DNA of 64,000 bases, taken from NCBI RefSeq assembly GCF_031127805.1, contig NZ_JARXHW010000003.1, positions 62,001-126,000 on the forward strand, read 5' to 3'. Position 1 is the first letter of the stretch, and each line of letters opens with the position of its first letter. The position numbers were made by a program, and so were the translations under genes. Below are positions 34,355 through 43,290 of this stretch, in pieces. This stretch comes from Thalassobacterium maritimum (GTDB lineage: Bacteria > Verrucomicrobiota > Verrucomicrobiia > Opitutales > Coraliomargaritaceae). Below the pieces are notes generated by a model. It was not told the origin of the DNA. It worked only from the letters and a program-made list of their open reading frames with translations, and ran no database searches.

Positions 34355-37300
34355 ATGTTTCGAACCGTGCACCCACTTACTATACCCCCCCCAAAAAAAT
34401 ACTCCCGTACAAACGGTGGATTTGCACTCGTCATCTCCCTTAGCTTGATGGCTTTCATTTTGCTGCTTCTGCTCGCGTTGACATCCTTCATACAAGTTGA
34501 AAACAAAAATAGCACGCAGACGCTCACACAGATGAAAGCCCGTCAAAACGCCATGATGGCGCTCCAGATGGCGATCGGACAATTACAAAAAACTGCCGGC
34601 CCCGACCAACGCATCAGTGCTCGCGCCGACATCAATGCCAGCAACACTGGCAACCCAAATTGGATTGGTATATGGGACGCTAGAGCGGTCGACCCGAGCG
34701 ATCCCACGCAGATCATCGACTCTTCGAGTTCGCTCGAACCATCACATGCGACCGCCCCAGCAAACAACGAGCCTTTAGTCTGGCTGGTCAATGGCGCTGA
34801 AGATATAAACAACGGCCTCAGCCCCGATCAACCTGCCGTCGCCGACCCCAGTTTCGACAATGAGAACATCTGGCTAGTACACAACCTGCTCGACCAGAGC
34901 ATCCCCGAAAGTATCAAGCTCCAAACCTCCCCGATCGACGAATCCGGCAACTACGCCTACTGGGTAGATGACCTCGGCATCAAAGCGTCAGTGCAAATGA
35001 CCTCATCAAGCCCAGAACCCACCAGCGGATCCGACGAACATGTGCAACAGCTCACCACAGTTCCGACATTCGGCAGCGAACTGATCAGCGGTTTCAGCGA
35101 TCTCTTTCAGTTACTCCGTTCCTCAAGTTCGAATGCCGTCGACTTTCAAAAATCCCTAGAACGCGTCGTCTTCTATGACCAACTCGAAAATCTTTCGGCG
35201 GCTGACGACCGTTTGACTCCAGAAAGCATGGCCGCGAATTTTGCCAATATCAACACAGTCGGTAGCTACGGAGTCTTAGTAGACACCCTACGTGGTGGTC
35301 TTCGCCGCGACCTAAGTTATGTGCTGAATAACAACACTGGACTCAACACATCGCCGATAGCAACTGAAGTCGGATCCGGCGTGCGCATCCCATTTGGCAA
35401 CAAAGATAGCAATGGCCTCGACCGTCTCCCATCTCCCGGCCCCGTGGGAGAAATCGCTCCGCAGAGCTCATGGACAGGCTCCTCAGAAGTCCTGCCTCCG
35501 ACTTGGGATCTCGTGCGCTCATTCTTGTCCAACCGCCCGAACAGCAGCGGCGCCATGGCTCCAGTCGCCGCGCCCTTTCCAGTTCTCGACAATTGGAACA
35601 TCGAGCCTTCCACGACACATGCGATACTCCCCATTGTCACGATGGTGGAATTTCGTTTTGGATTGGATATCAGCGGCGCCAATTACTCCTATGCGATTGA
35701 GCCAAACATAGTGCTCTGCAACCCCTACAACGTAACTTTAAATGCCGCAGACTATTCGGTCATCTTTACTCCAGTTTACAGCAGCGCTCCCTCGATACCA
35801 TTCACAATTTCTCCCACCACCCCCACGCAATCGATCCCAGACCTGAGCTTCGCCACGCACCTCGGCAGCTCCGAACTCGCCTTCAATATCACCGACAGCC
35901 TGGCACCCGGTGAGGTCAAAATCTACTCACTGCCCGCAGATACATTTTACACCACGAGCTCCGGCGGAGTGATCAGCCTATCCCCTGGCTACAGTGCCGC
36001 CAGCATTCTAATCGACACCGGTGTCGCGATTGATCCGACGCTGACCGCGAGTTCCACTTCAAAAATTGAACTGCAAGAGATCTCGCAATTTCATCCGAAG
36101 ATCTCACTGGCCGTCGGCCATGCCAGCGCAGGTAACCTACCCGTGCCCAGTATCACCGCACGCTACATCGAAACCGAGCCCAAGCGGATGGATATCAAAT
36201 ACGACAAAGACGCCCCCTCCACTAAACAAACTAAGCCGTATGCACGCATGGATGGCACCATGGACCCACGGACTTTGATCACCTTCCGCCTATCAATGAC
36301 GACGCCATCGAACGGCTATCTCACCAGCGGCAATCAACCCGGCTCTCAAAACCATCAACTCCCAGGGAACCACCCAGCACGTAGATCTGACGGCGGCACA
36401 GTGAGTGAAATCGACGCCGGCATGCGCTCGCTTATTGACAGTAATCCACGCGCAGTGATCTCGCAGCGACTCGGAGGCTGGGACAACACACCAATCTATC
36501 ACTTCGAAAGTTACCGCGATGCCGACTACACCATCCCTGTATCCTTCGATTTGATACATGCCTATTGGGGAGGCAGCATCGAAGGCGATGGCAATGGCTC
36601 CAGCCAAGTCGTGCTATTCGACATCCCACGGGTCAATGATCCGATCACCAGTATTGGCCAACTCGCCCACGTCAACTGGGGCACCGGCGGCAAACACCCG
36701 ACCTACCCGCTCGGCAACAGCTACGCCTCAATCTTCTACAATGCAAACACACCCGACTTCAGCTTCGCTCTCAACGAAGCACTCTGGGATCGTTTTTTCT
36801 TCTCCACACTACCGTCAACGGGACTCGACAATCGCCCCAACAAATTAGCCAACACCCGACTTGATTATTACGACCCGGAGGAGTCCGCCGACTTGTCCGC
36901 TCTCGAAGGCAACCAAGCATACCAGTTAGCAGCCTCGCGACTATTGATCAAAGGCGCTTTCAACATCAATTCAACTTCGGTCGAAGCATGGACTGCATTC
37001 TTGGGCAGCATCCCCCGCAGCGACTACGCCTACGAGCTCCCATTAAACGGAGCCAACACAACCGACACTAATGTGCGCCCCTACCTACGGCTACGTCGCA
37101 CGCATGGCATGGATCCCACCGCACACTTAAATGAACTCTACGAATGGTCCGGCTACCGCGATATAAGCGATGACCAAATCCGCACCATCGCCGGCGAAGT
37201 AGTCAACGCCATACGCCAACGCGGACGCCCCGCTCGTAGCCTGGCAGAGTTCCTTAACCGCGACCTCAATTACCCGTCAGACGATACGCGCAACCAAAAA

Positions 37301-37786
37301 GGCATTCTTCAAGCCGCCATCGATAATGTAATGAATCAGGATGACCCCACGCGCACCGGAGATGGTCAAGATGCGTTAAACGACTTACCTGGAATCGTCG
37401 GAGCAACTAGCCTGAGCAATGCCCTCACCGTGGAAACCACACTACTCAATGCCGACAACCCGGATGCCGCACGTGGCAAACTTCGAGCGACTGGAGCACC
37501 AGGATTCGTTATGCAAAATGATTTGATCACTCCACTGGCACCCGCCATGTCCGCCCGTTCCGACACCTTTCGTATACGGACATACGGCGATGCGCGTAAT
37601 TCAGTCACGGGCAAAGTTTCAGCCAAAATCTGGTGCGAGGCTTACGTACAACGTGTGCCTGAATATGTCGGCGGCGAAGCCCCAGAAACTCAAACTGCAG
37701 ATCTTGCCGCGGGCTCCATAAGCGATCAATTTGGACGACGTTTTGTCATCACCCACGTGCGCTGGCTCACAGAAAACGACATATGA
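34355..37786 (+). CDS. Verru_Chthon cassette protein A-like (prepilin-type N-terminus)
   Basis: 1143 residues. The N-terminus has a basic leader ending NGG followed by FALVISLSLMAFILLLLLAL, a prepilin-like hydrophobic helix, then NSTQTLTQMKARQNAMMALQ, which fits the opening of the Verru_Chthon cassette protein A family (TIGR02600 as I recall it). The rest is a long, Asn/Ser/Pro-rich extracellular-type region without further recognised domains (NWIGIWDARAVDP, VSQRLGGWDNTP-like segments). In Verrucomicrobium and Chthoniobacter these genes occur in cassettes with other prepilin-like proteins and are thought to be exported by a type II/IV-pilus-like system. Here only this member and a short partner are present. 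An operator palindrome 68 bases upstream ties it to the lyase-sulfatase regulon. Confidence 0.8.
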   Translation: MFRTVHPLTIPPPKKYSRTNGGFALVISLSLMAFILLLLLALTSFIQVENKNSTQTLTQMKARQNAMMALQMAIGQLQKTAGPDQRISARADINASNTGNPNWIGIWDARAVDPSDPTQIIDSSSSLEPSHATAPANNEPLVWLVNGAEDINNGLSPDQPAVADPSFDNENIWLVHNLLDQSIPESIKLQTSPIDESGNYAYWVDDLGIKASVQMTSSSPEPTSGSDEHVQQLTTVPTFGSELISGFSDLFQLLRSSSSNAVDFQKSLERVVFYDQLENLSAADDRLTPESMAANFANINTVGSYGVLVDTLRGGLRRDLSYVLNNNTGLNTSPIATEVGSGVRIPFGNKDSNGLDRLPSPGPVGEIAPQSSWTGSSEVLPPTWDLVRSFLSNRPNSSGAMAPVAAPFPVLDNWNIEPSTTHAILPIVTMVEFRFGLDISGANYSYAIEPNIVLCNPYNVTLNAADYSVIFTPVYSSAPSIPFTISPTTPTQSIPDLSFATHLGSSELAFNITDSLAPGEVKIYSLPADTFYTTSSGGVISLSPGYSAASILIDTGVAIDPTLTASSTSKIELQEISQFHPKISLAVGHASAGNLPVPSITARYIETEPKRMDIKYDKDAPSTKQTKPYARMDGTMDPRTLITFRLSMTTPSNGYLTSGNQPGSQNHQLPGNHPARRSDGGTVSEIDAGMRSLIDSNPRAVISQRLGGWDNTPIYHFESYRDADYTIPVSFDLIHAYWGGSIEGDGNGSSQVVLFDIPRVNDPITSIGQLAHVNWGTGGKHPTYPLGNSYASIFYNANTPDFSFALNEALWDRFFFSTLPSTGLDNRPNKLANTRLDYYDPEESADLSALEGNQAYQLAASRLLIKGAFNINSTSVEAWTAFLGSIPRSDYAYELPLNGANTTDTNVRPYLRLRRTHGMDPTAHLNELYEWSGYRDISDDQIRTIAGEVVNAIRQRGRPARSLAEFLNRDLNYPSDDTRNQKGILQAAIDNVMNQDDPTRTGDGQDALNDLPGIVGATSLSNALTVETTLLNADNPDAARGKLRATGAPGFVMQNDLITPLAPAMSARSDTFRIRTYGDARNSVTGKVSAKIWCEAYVQRVPEYVGGEAPETQTADLAAGSISDQFGRRFVITHVRWLTENDI

Positions 37787-38517
37787 AATCAACCACATTT
37801 ATAGCCACACTACTTTGTCTACTCGTCCTTCAAACGCATCGTTCATTGGCGCAAGAAACAGAGAATCCTACAGTCCAAGTTGAGATGACTCTCATGTGCT
37901 GGGACAATGAACTCGAACTGACTTACCCCGGGCACGATGCAAAAAAACCGATCCTTGCACCGATGCAAGTTCGCTCCTCGGCCATCACCTACGAGGGGCC
38001 TGCGAGCTATCAGCTATCCTCGCTACTACCGCCCAATGAAGACGGCACCACCCCTTCAGTACCGCTGGCACAAGTCACACTGCCACTCGATTCGGAGCAA
38101 GTGTTGGTCATCCTCATCCCCAATAAAAGTCGCGAAAATGCAATGCCTTACAATGCGCTCGTCATCGACGACCGCTACGAGATATTTCCAAAGCAATCGG
38201 TTCGCTTCCTGAACTTTACTTCTCAAAAACTCACAGGCCAGCTAGGCCCAAGCAAATTTGAAATCGAACCACGCGGGCAAGCCATCGCCAAACCAGAAGT
38301 GACCACAGGCCCCAAACATCTGGTGCCTTTCCGCATGGTGCGCTATGTCACAGAAAATCAATCATGGCGACCAGTGATTTCGACCGTCTTCTCGATGCCA
38401 TCGAATATTCGCATATTAGTCCTGTTGCTCGAGGACCCGAACGAACCGTTTCAACTACGTTTTGTTTTACTGCGCGACCTAATTGCAAACGATCAATTAG
38501 AAGTAACAGATGCCTGA
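37783..38517 (+). CDS. Secreted protein of unknown function, partner of Verru_Chthon protein A
   Basis: 244 residues, starting with an ATGA overlap of 4 bases with the end of the Verru_Chthon gene, so translation is coupled. A signal peptide is clear (FIATLLCLLVLQTHRSLAQ). The mature part shows VQVEMTLMCWDNELELTY, LPLDSEQVLVILIPNKSR and FRMVRYVTENQ but no domain I recognise. Its last 25 bases overlap the convergent LacI gene. Operon position suggests that it acts with the large prepilin-like protein, perhaps in its export or assembly; this is inference. Confidence 0.75.
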   Translation: MKSTTFIATLLCLLVLQTHRSLAQETENPTVQVEMTLMCWDNELELTYPGHDAKKPILAPMQVRSSAITYEGPASYQLSSLLPPNEDGTTPSVPLAQVTLPLDSEQVLVILIPNKSRENAMPYNALVIDDRYEIFPKQSVRFLNFTSQKLTGQLGPSKFEIEPRGQAIAKPEVTTGPKHLVPFRMVRYVTENQSWRPVISTVFSMPSNIRILVLLLEDPNEPFQLRFVLLRDLIANDQLEVTDA

Positions 38518-39635
38518 TCTTCGGATGCACTGCCCTCTAAGTCCGCATCAGATTCAACGAGTGTAGACCCTCGTTCCCAAACACCATGGCTCAAGACGAC
38601 TTTTGGGTTGTTGGATAAACCGAGTTCATTGCGCTGCAATTGAGCGACAACCAAATCCACTGCGCACGAACCCACATCCGCATCCTGCTGGTTGATTCCA
38701 GTGATACGTGTCGAGTACACGTGCTTGATTGGTTTGGATAAAGACACATAGCCAATATCTTCTGGAATCTGTAGGCCAAAAAGTTCTGGCAACCATTCGA
38801 CAAACTCAGTATTCGGCCCAATGATCACATCTGGACGATGCTTTTCCAGCCACGCCCCTAATTTATCTTCTATTGGGACGCCTTCTTCAACATAGAGCAT
38901 AGGCACCACCCGTTTCTTAGGCTGAAAGCGCTGCCAAGCCAAATAGACCGACAACCAGGTATGATTCGCCCGCTTATCCGTATCTTCAGGTGTCACAAAA
39001 CCGATACGCGTATAGCCCGCGTCCTCGCAATGCCGCAGAGCCATCGTCATACCGTCATCCAAATTCGCTGCCGCACGGTGCAGCTTCGGCTTTAAAAAGC
39101 TATAACCAATCGTAGCCGAAGCAAAATGTTGCCACTCTAAATCAATCTCAGTCGCGGGACTCGGCACGGGGGGAATGATCACACCTCCGATGCCACGTGC
39201 GCACAGCACATCACTTAGGCGCGCACCATTCATTCCTTCAGAAAACGCCCAGAACGGCTCAATCCGATAGCCCAACTCTTGAGCACGCTGCTCCGCCCCT
39301 TTATAATACTCACGATACACCCAATGATCCGCCCAGCCATCTTGCGAATCAAAGGCCGTCACCCAAGCAATCGCCGAGTGCATCTCAACTGGACGAGTCG
39401 CACGCAAGTTCGCCATTAAAGTCTGCACCATTGGATTGGGCCGATAATGCATACGACCGGCGACTTCGAGAATACGTAATCGAGTCGACTCAGACACCCG
39501 AGAACTACCGCGCAAAGCTAAGGACACAGCCATTTTAGAAACCCCCGCTGCGGCAGCAACTTCAGCCATGGTCGTGGTCTTTGAGGATTTATCCATTTCT
39601 GGCACAAAAATCTTTTCTACCTTACGCTCTGTCAA
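38493..39635 (-). CDS. LacI family transcriptional regulator (regulator 2)
   Basis: 380 residues. HTH and hinge at about 20-70: TTTMAEVAAAAGVSKMAVSLA then STRLRILEVAGRMHYRPNP. The effector-binding domain follows (GIGGVIIPPVPSP, DAGYTRIGFVTPEDT, HRPDVIIGPNTEF). The start is taken as TTG 39635 because a strong Shine-Dalgarno GAGGGGAG lies 5 bases before it; the next ATG (39596, MDKSSKTTT) has none. It is the third gene of a symporter-sulfatase-LacI unit (46 bases after the sulfatase stop). An operator palindrome lies upstream of the first gene, so it probably regulates itself and the palindrome-marked lyase genes. It overlaps the convergent gene at 37783 by 25 bases. Confidence 0.92.
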   Translation of the reverse strand: MTERKVEKIFVPEMDKSSKTTTMAEVAAAAGVSKMAVSLALRGSSRVSESTRLRILEVAGRMHYRPNPMVQTLMANLRATRPVEMHSAIAWVTAFDSQDGWADHWVYREYYKGAEQRAQELGYRIEPFWAFSEGMNGARLSDVLCARGIGGVIIPPVPSPATEIDLEWQHFASATIGYSFLKPKLHRAAANLDDGMTMALRHCEDAGYTRIGFVTPEDTDKRANHTWLSVYLAWQRFQPKKRVVPMLYVEEGVPIEDKLGAWLEKHRPDVIIGPNTEFVEWLPELFGLQIPEDIGYVSLSKPIKHVYSTRITGINQQDADVGSCAVDLVVAQLQRNELGLSNNPKVVLSHGVWERGSTLVESDADLEGSASEDQASVTSN

Positions 39636-39681
39636 TCAAACTCCCCTCGGTTAATATTGCGCGAACTCACTTTCAATCAGG

Positions 39682-41247
39682 CTAAAAAACACTCCAAGCT
39701 TGCGCCTTCTTATAATCGTCAGCAATCGTGCGCATTTCAATTAAGACCGCCTCATAAGCAGAATCCGTTGCCAAGTTTCGACTCTCCTCGGGATCATTTA
39801 AATAATCATAAAGCTCCACATCGACGACAGGCCCTCCCAAGACACCCTCGCGAAATCGGTGATCGACCCATTCGATATAGCGATAACGTTCGCTCCGCCA
39901 CGCGTACCCCATAATCTTTCGCCCCTGATACTCACGTGGAAACTGGCTCACGGCACTGTCCTTCAATCGTCCATCAGGCGCGTAGAGTAAAGGTCGTAAG
40001 CTCAGCCCATCGATATCTGAGGGAGCATTGACTCCAACCAGATCGCAGAGGGTCGCAAAGGTGTCGAGCAGCTCGACTGGCGCAGCCACTTGCTCTCCCT
40101 GCGCAATATTCGCATCACTGAGATTACAAATCATATACACCGAGCGAGTCGCCTGTTCGTAATTTGTATGCTTACACCAAATCCCATGGTCACCGAGGTG
40201 CCAACCGTGATCGCTCCATAAAACAATGATCGTGTTCTCCAATTCCCCCGTGGACTCCAAGCCATCAAGTAGCCGCCCAAGTTGAGCATCAATATAAGAA
40301 ACACAGGCATAATAACCATGGATCAATGTGCGCGCCAGATCATCCGCTATCGGCTCTGGCGAAGAGAGCGGTGCCCCCCCGGAATAGTTCCCATTACGAA
40401 TTTCCCAGCCTGGCTGAAAATGATAACTGGGCGCCCCTACCGGCATCTCCGTTCTAGCAGCCAGACTCAATGTAGCCTCGTCATACAAATCCCAGTAGCG
40501 CTTGGGCGCATTAAACGGCAAATGTGGTTTATGAAAGCCAACTCCCAAAAAGAAGGGAGCCTCAGCCGCCGCTAACTCCTGCAGTAACTTGACCGAAGTC
40601 GCCGCAATGCGCCCATCCTCATAAGCCTCGTCGTCCACATCATGCGACCTTTCATAAGTCGGCACGCCGCCGACCGCCGAACGCAGACTCCATTCATCCT
40701 CTGAAGCGTCTGGAGTTTTGCGCACGTCATTCACTTTGGCGACAAGCTCAGCATCTAAAAAACCGAGGGCCGACTGCTCATTGCGAGGTGCTTGCACGAA
40801 AGGTCGACTCCAAGATACAGCATCATCGTAAATCGGACCTTCCACCGAACGTGAATCAAAAATCTTCCCGATGCCGACTGCTTGATAACCATTCGCTTTG
40901 AAATGCTGCGGTATCGTCACCACCTCCGGAAGTTCACTACGAATCTTAGTGCTCAAATCCCAGACCCGCGTTCGATCGGGCCGCAAACCAGTCAACACAC
41001 TCGCCCGCGAAGGACCACAAACCGCTTGCTGGCTATGCGCATTGGTAAACGTCACGCCCATCGCAGCTAAGCGATCGAAGTTAGGACTCTTTACGATTGG
41101 ATCTCCATAATTAGAGAGCAAGGGCTTCAAATCATCGACCGCGATAAACAATATATTAGGCCGATGCCCCCCCTTCGCCGCAATCACGCCTTGCGCGAAA
41201 ATCAATAAGAACAACGGCAAGAGAACTCTAATGTATTTTTTCATCAT
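39682..41247 (-). CDS. Secreted sulfatase, iduronate-2-sulfatase-like
   Basis: 521 residues. Signal peptide at 1-24 (MMKKYIRVLLPLFLLIFAQG). The N-terminal RPNILFIAVDDLKPLLSNYG is the metal-binding start of type I sulfatases, and VCGPSR at 76-81 is the C-x-P-S-R signature whose Cys77 is converted to formylglycine. The overall sequence (VVTIPQHFKANGYQAVGIGK, FLGVGFHKPHLPFNAPKRYWDLYD, LWSDHGWHLGDHGIWCKHTNYEQATR) matches the iduronate-2-sulfatase type. The formylglycine-generating enzyme is not in this window. It lies 6 bases after the sodium symporter gene and before LacI regulator 2. It probably removes sulfate esters from a uronic-acid-containing glycan attacked by the neighbouring lyases. Confidence 0.92.
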   Translation of the reverse strand: MMKKYIRVLLPLFLLIFAQGVIAAKGGHRPNILFIAVDDLKPLLSNYGDPIVKSPNFDRLAAMGVTFTNAHSQQAVCGPSRASVLTGLRPDRTRVWDLSTKIRSELPEVVTIPQHFKANGYQAVGIGKIFDSRSVEGPIYDDAVSWSRPFVQAPRNEQSALGFLDAELVAKVNDVRKTPDASEDEWSLRSAVGGVPTYERSHDVDDEAYEDGRIAATSVKLLQELAAAEAPFFLGVGFHKPHLPFNAPKRYWDLYDEATLSLAARTEMPVGAPSYHFQPGWEIRNGNYSGGAPLSSPEPIADDLARTLIHGYYACVSYIDAQLGRLLDGLESTGELENTIIVLWSDHGWHLGDHGIWCKHTNYEQATRSVYMICNLSDANIAQGEQVAAPVELLDTFATLCDLVGVNAPSDIDGLSLRPLLYAPDGRLKDSAVSQFPREYQGRKIMGYAWRSERYRYIEWVDHRFREGVLGGPVVDVELYDYLNDPEESRNLATDSAYEAVLIEMRTIADDYKKAQAWSVF

Positions 41248-41253
41248 ACGACT

Positions 41254-43032
41254 TCATTCGCCAGGTTGAGCCTCCGGTATGGTCTTCGTATCTGCAACAA
41301 TCGTCTGGCTGGATTTAGAAGAACGGCGAGCCGCGACTAACAGCACCGCTCCCACAACCCCCATAAATCCGGCAAGGCAAGCGATCTGCAGACGCGCGTC
41401 CGCAGAATTGGGAACCAGTAAGAACAACATCACCATCGCGGACATCAGCAATGAGGACACACCGATCATTTTCAACTGAGTGTAATCATTCGACTCACCG
41501 ACTTCTTTTTCAAAATCAACTGGCGTATGCATCTGCTTAAAGAAACGCTCGATACGCGCCCGTTCCTCCGCTTTAGCAAAGCGCCACAGTGGCAAGCTGA
41601 TCAACAGCCCCACGAAGCCAAAGACATACAGCCAGACCATACGATCTTGAATATACCACTCCGTGCCGTTGCTCATCTGATCGTAGGTGAAGTAAATCGA
41701 CGGCAACATAGCCACACCTAGAATTACGAAGTAAGTCTTCCAATGGATGCGCTTCACCCATAGCCCCAGCAATACGGGCAAGCCCAGCGGCACACCAATC
41801 ACAGCGCTAATCATCAGCATCGTATCGAAGAGCTCAAATTTTTGCTGCCCAGCAAACAAGCAAGCCGTCCCGATGATCGAGAGCCCCAATACCAATGTTG
41901 AAATTTGGCAAAGCAGCACTCCCGTTCGTTCTTTCAAAGGCGGCAGTTTTAGCAGACGCCGCATTTGAGGGATCACATTCTTAACGATCACCCCTGTCGT
42001 GCCATTCAGCCCAGTATCGAGACTACTCATCGTAGCGGCAAACATCGCCGCCAACATCAGCCCCATCAAACCATTTGGCAACAAACTCTGAGCAATAAAC
42101 GAATAGCTCGCCGTCGCTGGCTCCTTTATATCCAAAGCATTAATGTCGGCATCAAATAAGAAGCGCGCCACCATCGGCGGCACAAACCACACGATACTTC
42201 CGACGAACATCAATATCGCTGCCAGCAATGATGCCTTTCGCGCAGACTTCCCATCCTTAACCGAAAGAAAGCGGCCCGCAGAAGTTAGATTAATATAGCC
42301 CGACAGTTGCACGAAAAAGATCACCACAATCCACTTGAGGCTGTATTTATCCTGCCAGAATTCGCCCGGCTCTTTCACAAATTTGAAGTCATCAATAAAC
42401 TCAGGTTTGGTGAAATAACTGAAGAACGCTTCCCAGCCACCGATCGCTTTCAAGCTAAGATAAAAGACGAGAAAAGTCATGGCCATCATCAACAAGCCTT
42501 GCACGAAGTCAGTCGCCATCACCGCCCAACGTCCACCGGTCGTCGAGTAGGTAATGGCAATGCCTCCCAGCACAAAAATCACTGGTATGATCGGCAGATC
42601 CAAAGTCGAACTCGCAAAAACGGAAAGCGCGTAGAGTTGAATCCCCGCAGATAACGGTGACAGCACGATCCCCAGAATCGAGCTAAACTGTTCAATTTGC
42701 ACACCATAACGCTCCCGCAAAACATCCGCCCACGTTTCCGCGCGCGTTTGTCGAAACCATGGACCCAGAATCATGCACAGTAAAAAACCAATGACATTAG
42801 CGGCATAAATGACCAAAAACGTCGGCCCCGCCGAAAACGCCGCCGAGGCATTTCCCGTAAAAGTAAACGCACTAATCCCACCCACGAATATACTGGTACC
42901 AACAATCCACCAAGTGCCCTTCGCACCGCCACGCACATAATCATCGACCGAATTATTCATCTTCGAGACCCACATCCCGATAACGATCAAGAAAACAAAA
43001 TAAACGAGAATAGTGGCGTATTCGATGCCCAT
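41254..43032 (-). CDS. Sodium:solute symporter (SSS) family transporter
   Basis: 592 residues from ATG 43032 (MGIEYATILVYFVFLIVIGM), where the first TM helix begins; the frame extends upstream to 43128 but into non-membrane sequence. About 13-14 TM helices are visible, with SSS hallmarks GGAKGTWWIVGTSIFVGGIS-like early sequence, TYSTTGGRWAVMATDFVQ and MSSLDTGLNGTTGVIVKNV. A soluble linker and final helices follow. It should import a sugar, uronate or breakdown product with sodium ions. It leads a unit with the sulfatase (6-base gap) and LacI regulator 2 and faces a 2-hydroxyacid dehydrogenase. An operator palindrome is at 43156. Confidence 0.92.
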   Translation of the reverse strand: MGIEYATILVYFVFLIVIGMWVSKMNNSVDDYVRGGAKGTWWIVGTSIFVGGISAFTFTGNASAAFSAGPTFLVIYAANVIGFLLCMILGPWFRQTRAETWADVLRERYGVQIEQFSSILGIVLSPLSAGIQLYALSVFASSTLDLPIIPVIFVLGGIAITYSTTGGRWAVMATDFVQGLLMMAMTFLVFYLSLKAIGGWEAFFSYFTKPEFIDDFKFVKEPGEFWQDKYSLKWIVVIFFVQLSGYINLTSAGRFLSVKDGKSARKASLLAAILMFVGSIVWFVPPMVARFLFDADINALDIKEPATASYSFIAQSLLPNGLMGLMLAAMFAATMSSLDTGLNGTTGVIVKNVIPQMRRLLKLPPLKERTGVLLCQISTLVLGLSIIGTACLFAGQQKFELFDTMLMISAVIGVPLGLPVLLGLWVKRIHWKTYFVILGVAMLPSIYFTYDQMSNGTEWYIQDRMVWLYVFGFVGLLISLPLWRFAKAEERARIERFFKQMHTPVDFEKEVGESNDYTQLKMIGVSSLLMSAMVMLFLLVPNSADARLQIACLAGFMGVVGAVLLVAARRSSKSSQTIVADTKTIPEAQPGE

Positions 43033-43155
43033 AGAATAAAACAGCTGATGAGGTGACAAGAAAGCCCGCAGTATACCCAATGAAAGCGCAGGCCCTCGAA
43101 CAGAAAGATTCAAAAGAACTGAAGGCATCAGACGCGCGAAACAAGATACAACTAT

Positions 43156-43169
43156 GTTTACTCGTAAAC
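43156..43169. promoter_or_regulatory. Operator candidate, TTTACNCGTAAA class (GTTTACTCGTAAAC)
   Basis: Identical to the copy at 29469. It lies about midway between the divergent symporter (start 43032) and dehydrogenase (start 43291) genes. Confidence 0.72.
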
Positions 43170-43199
43170 CTCAAGCAAAGTTCAGCTAACTACGCCCCG

Positions 43200-43213
43200 G
43201 TTTACGTGTATAA
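43200..43213. promoter_or_regulatory. Degenerate TTTACNCGTAAA-type site (GTTTACGTGTATAA)
   Basis: Matches the class consensus at about 11 of 14 positions, 31 bases from the perfect copy at 43156 and 77 bases before the dehydrogenase start. The pair may allow looping or cooperative binding. Confidence 0.4.
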
Positions 43214-43290
43214 CACATTAGCCTTACTATGTGTTTCCAGTCATACGCTCAGCACCCTAACTTAAATCGCCGACAAACCAGTGTAATAAT

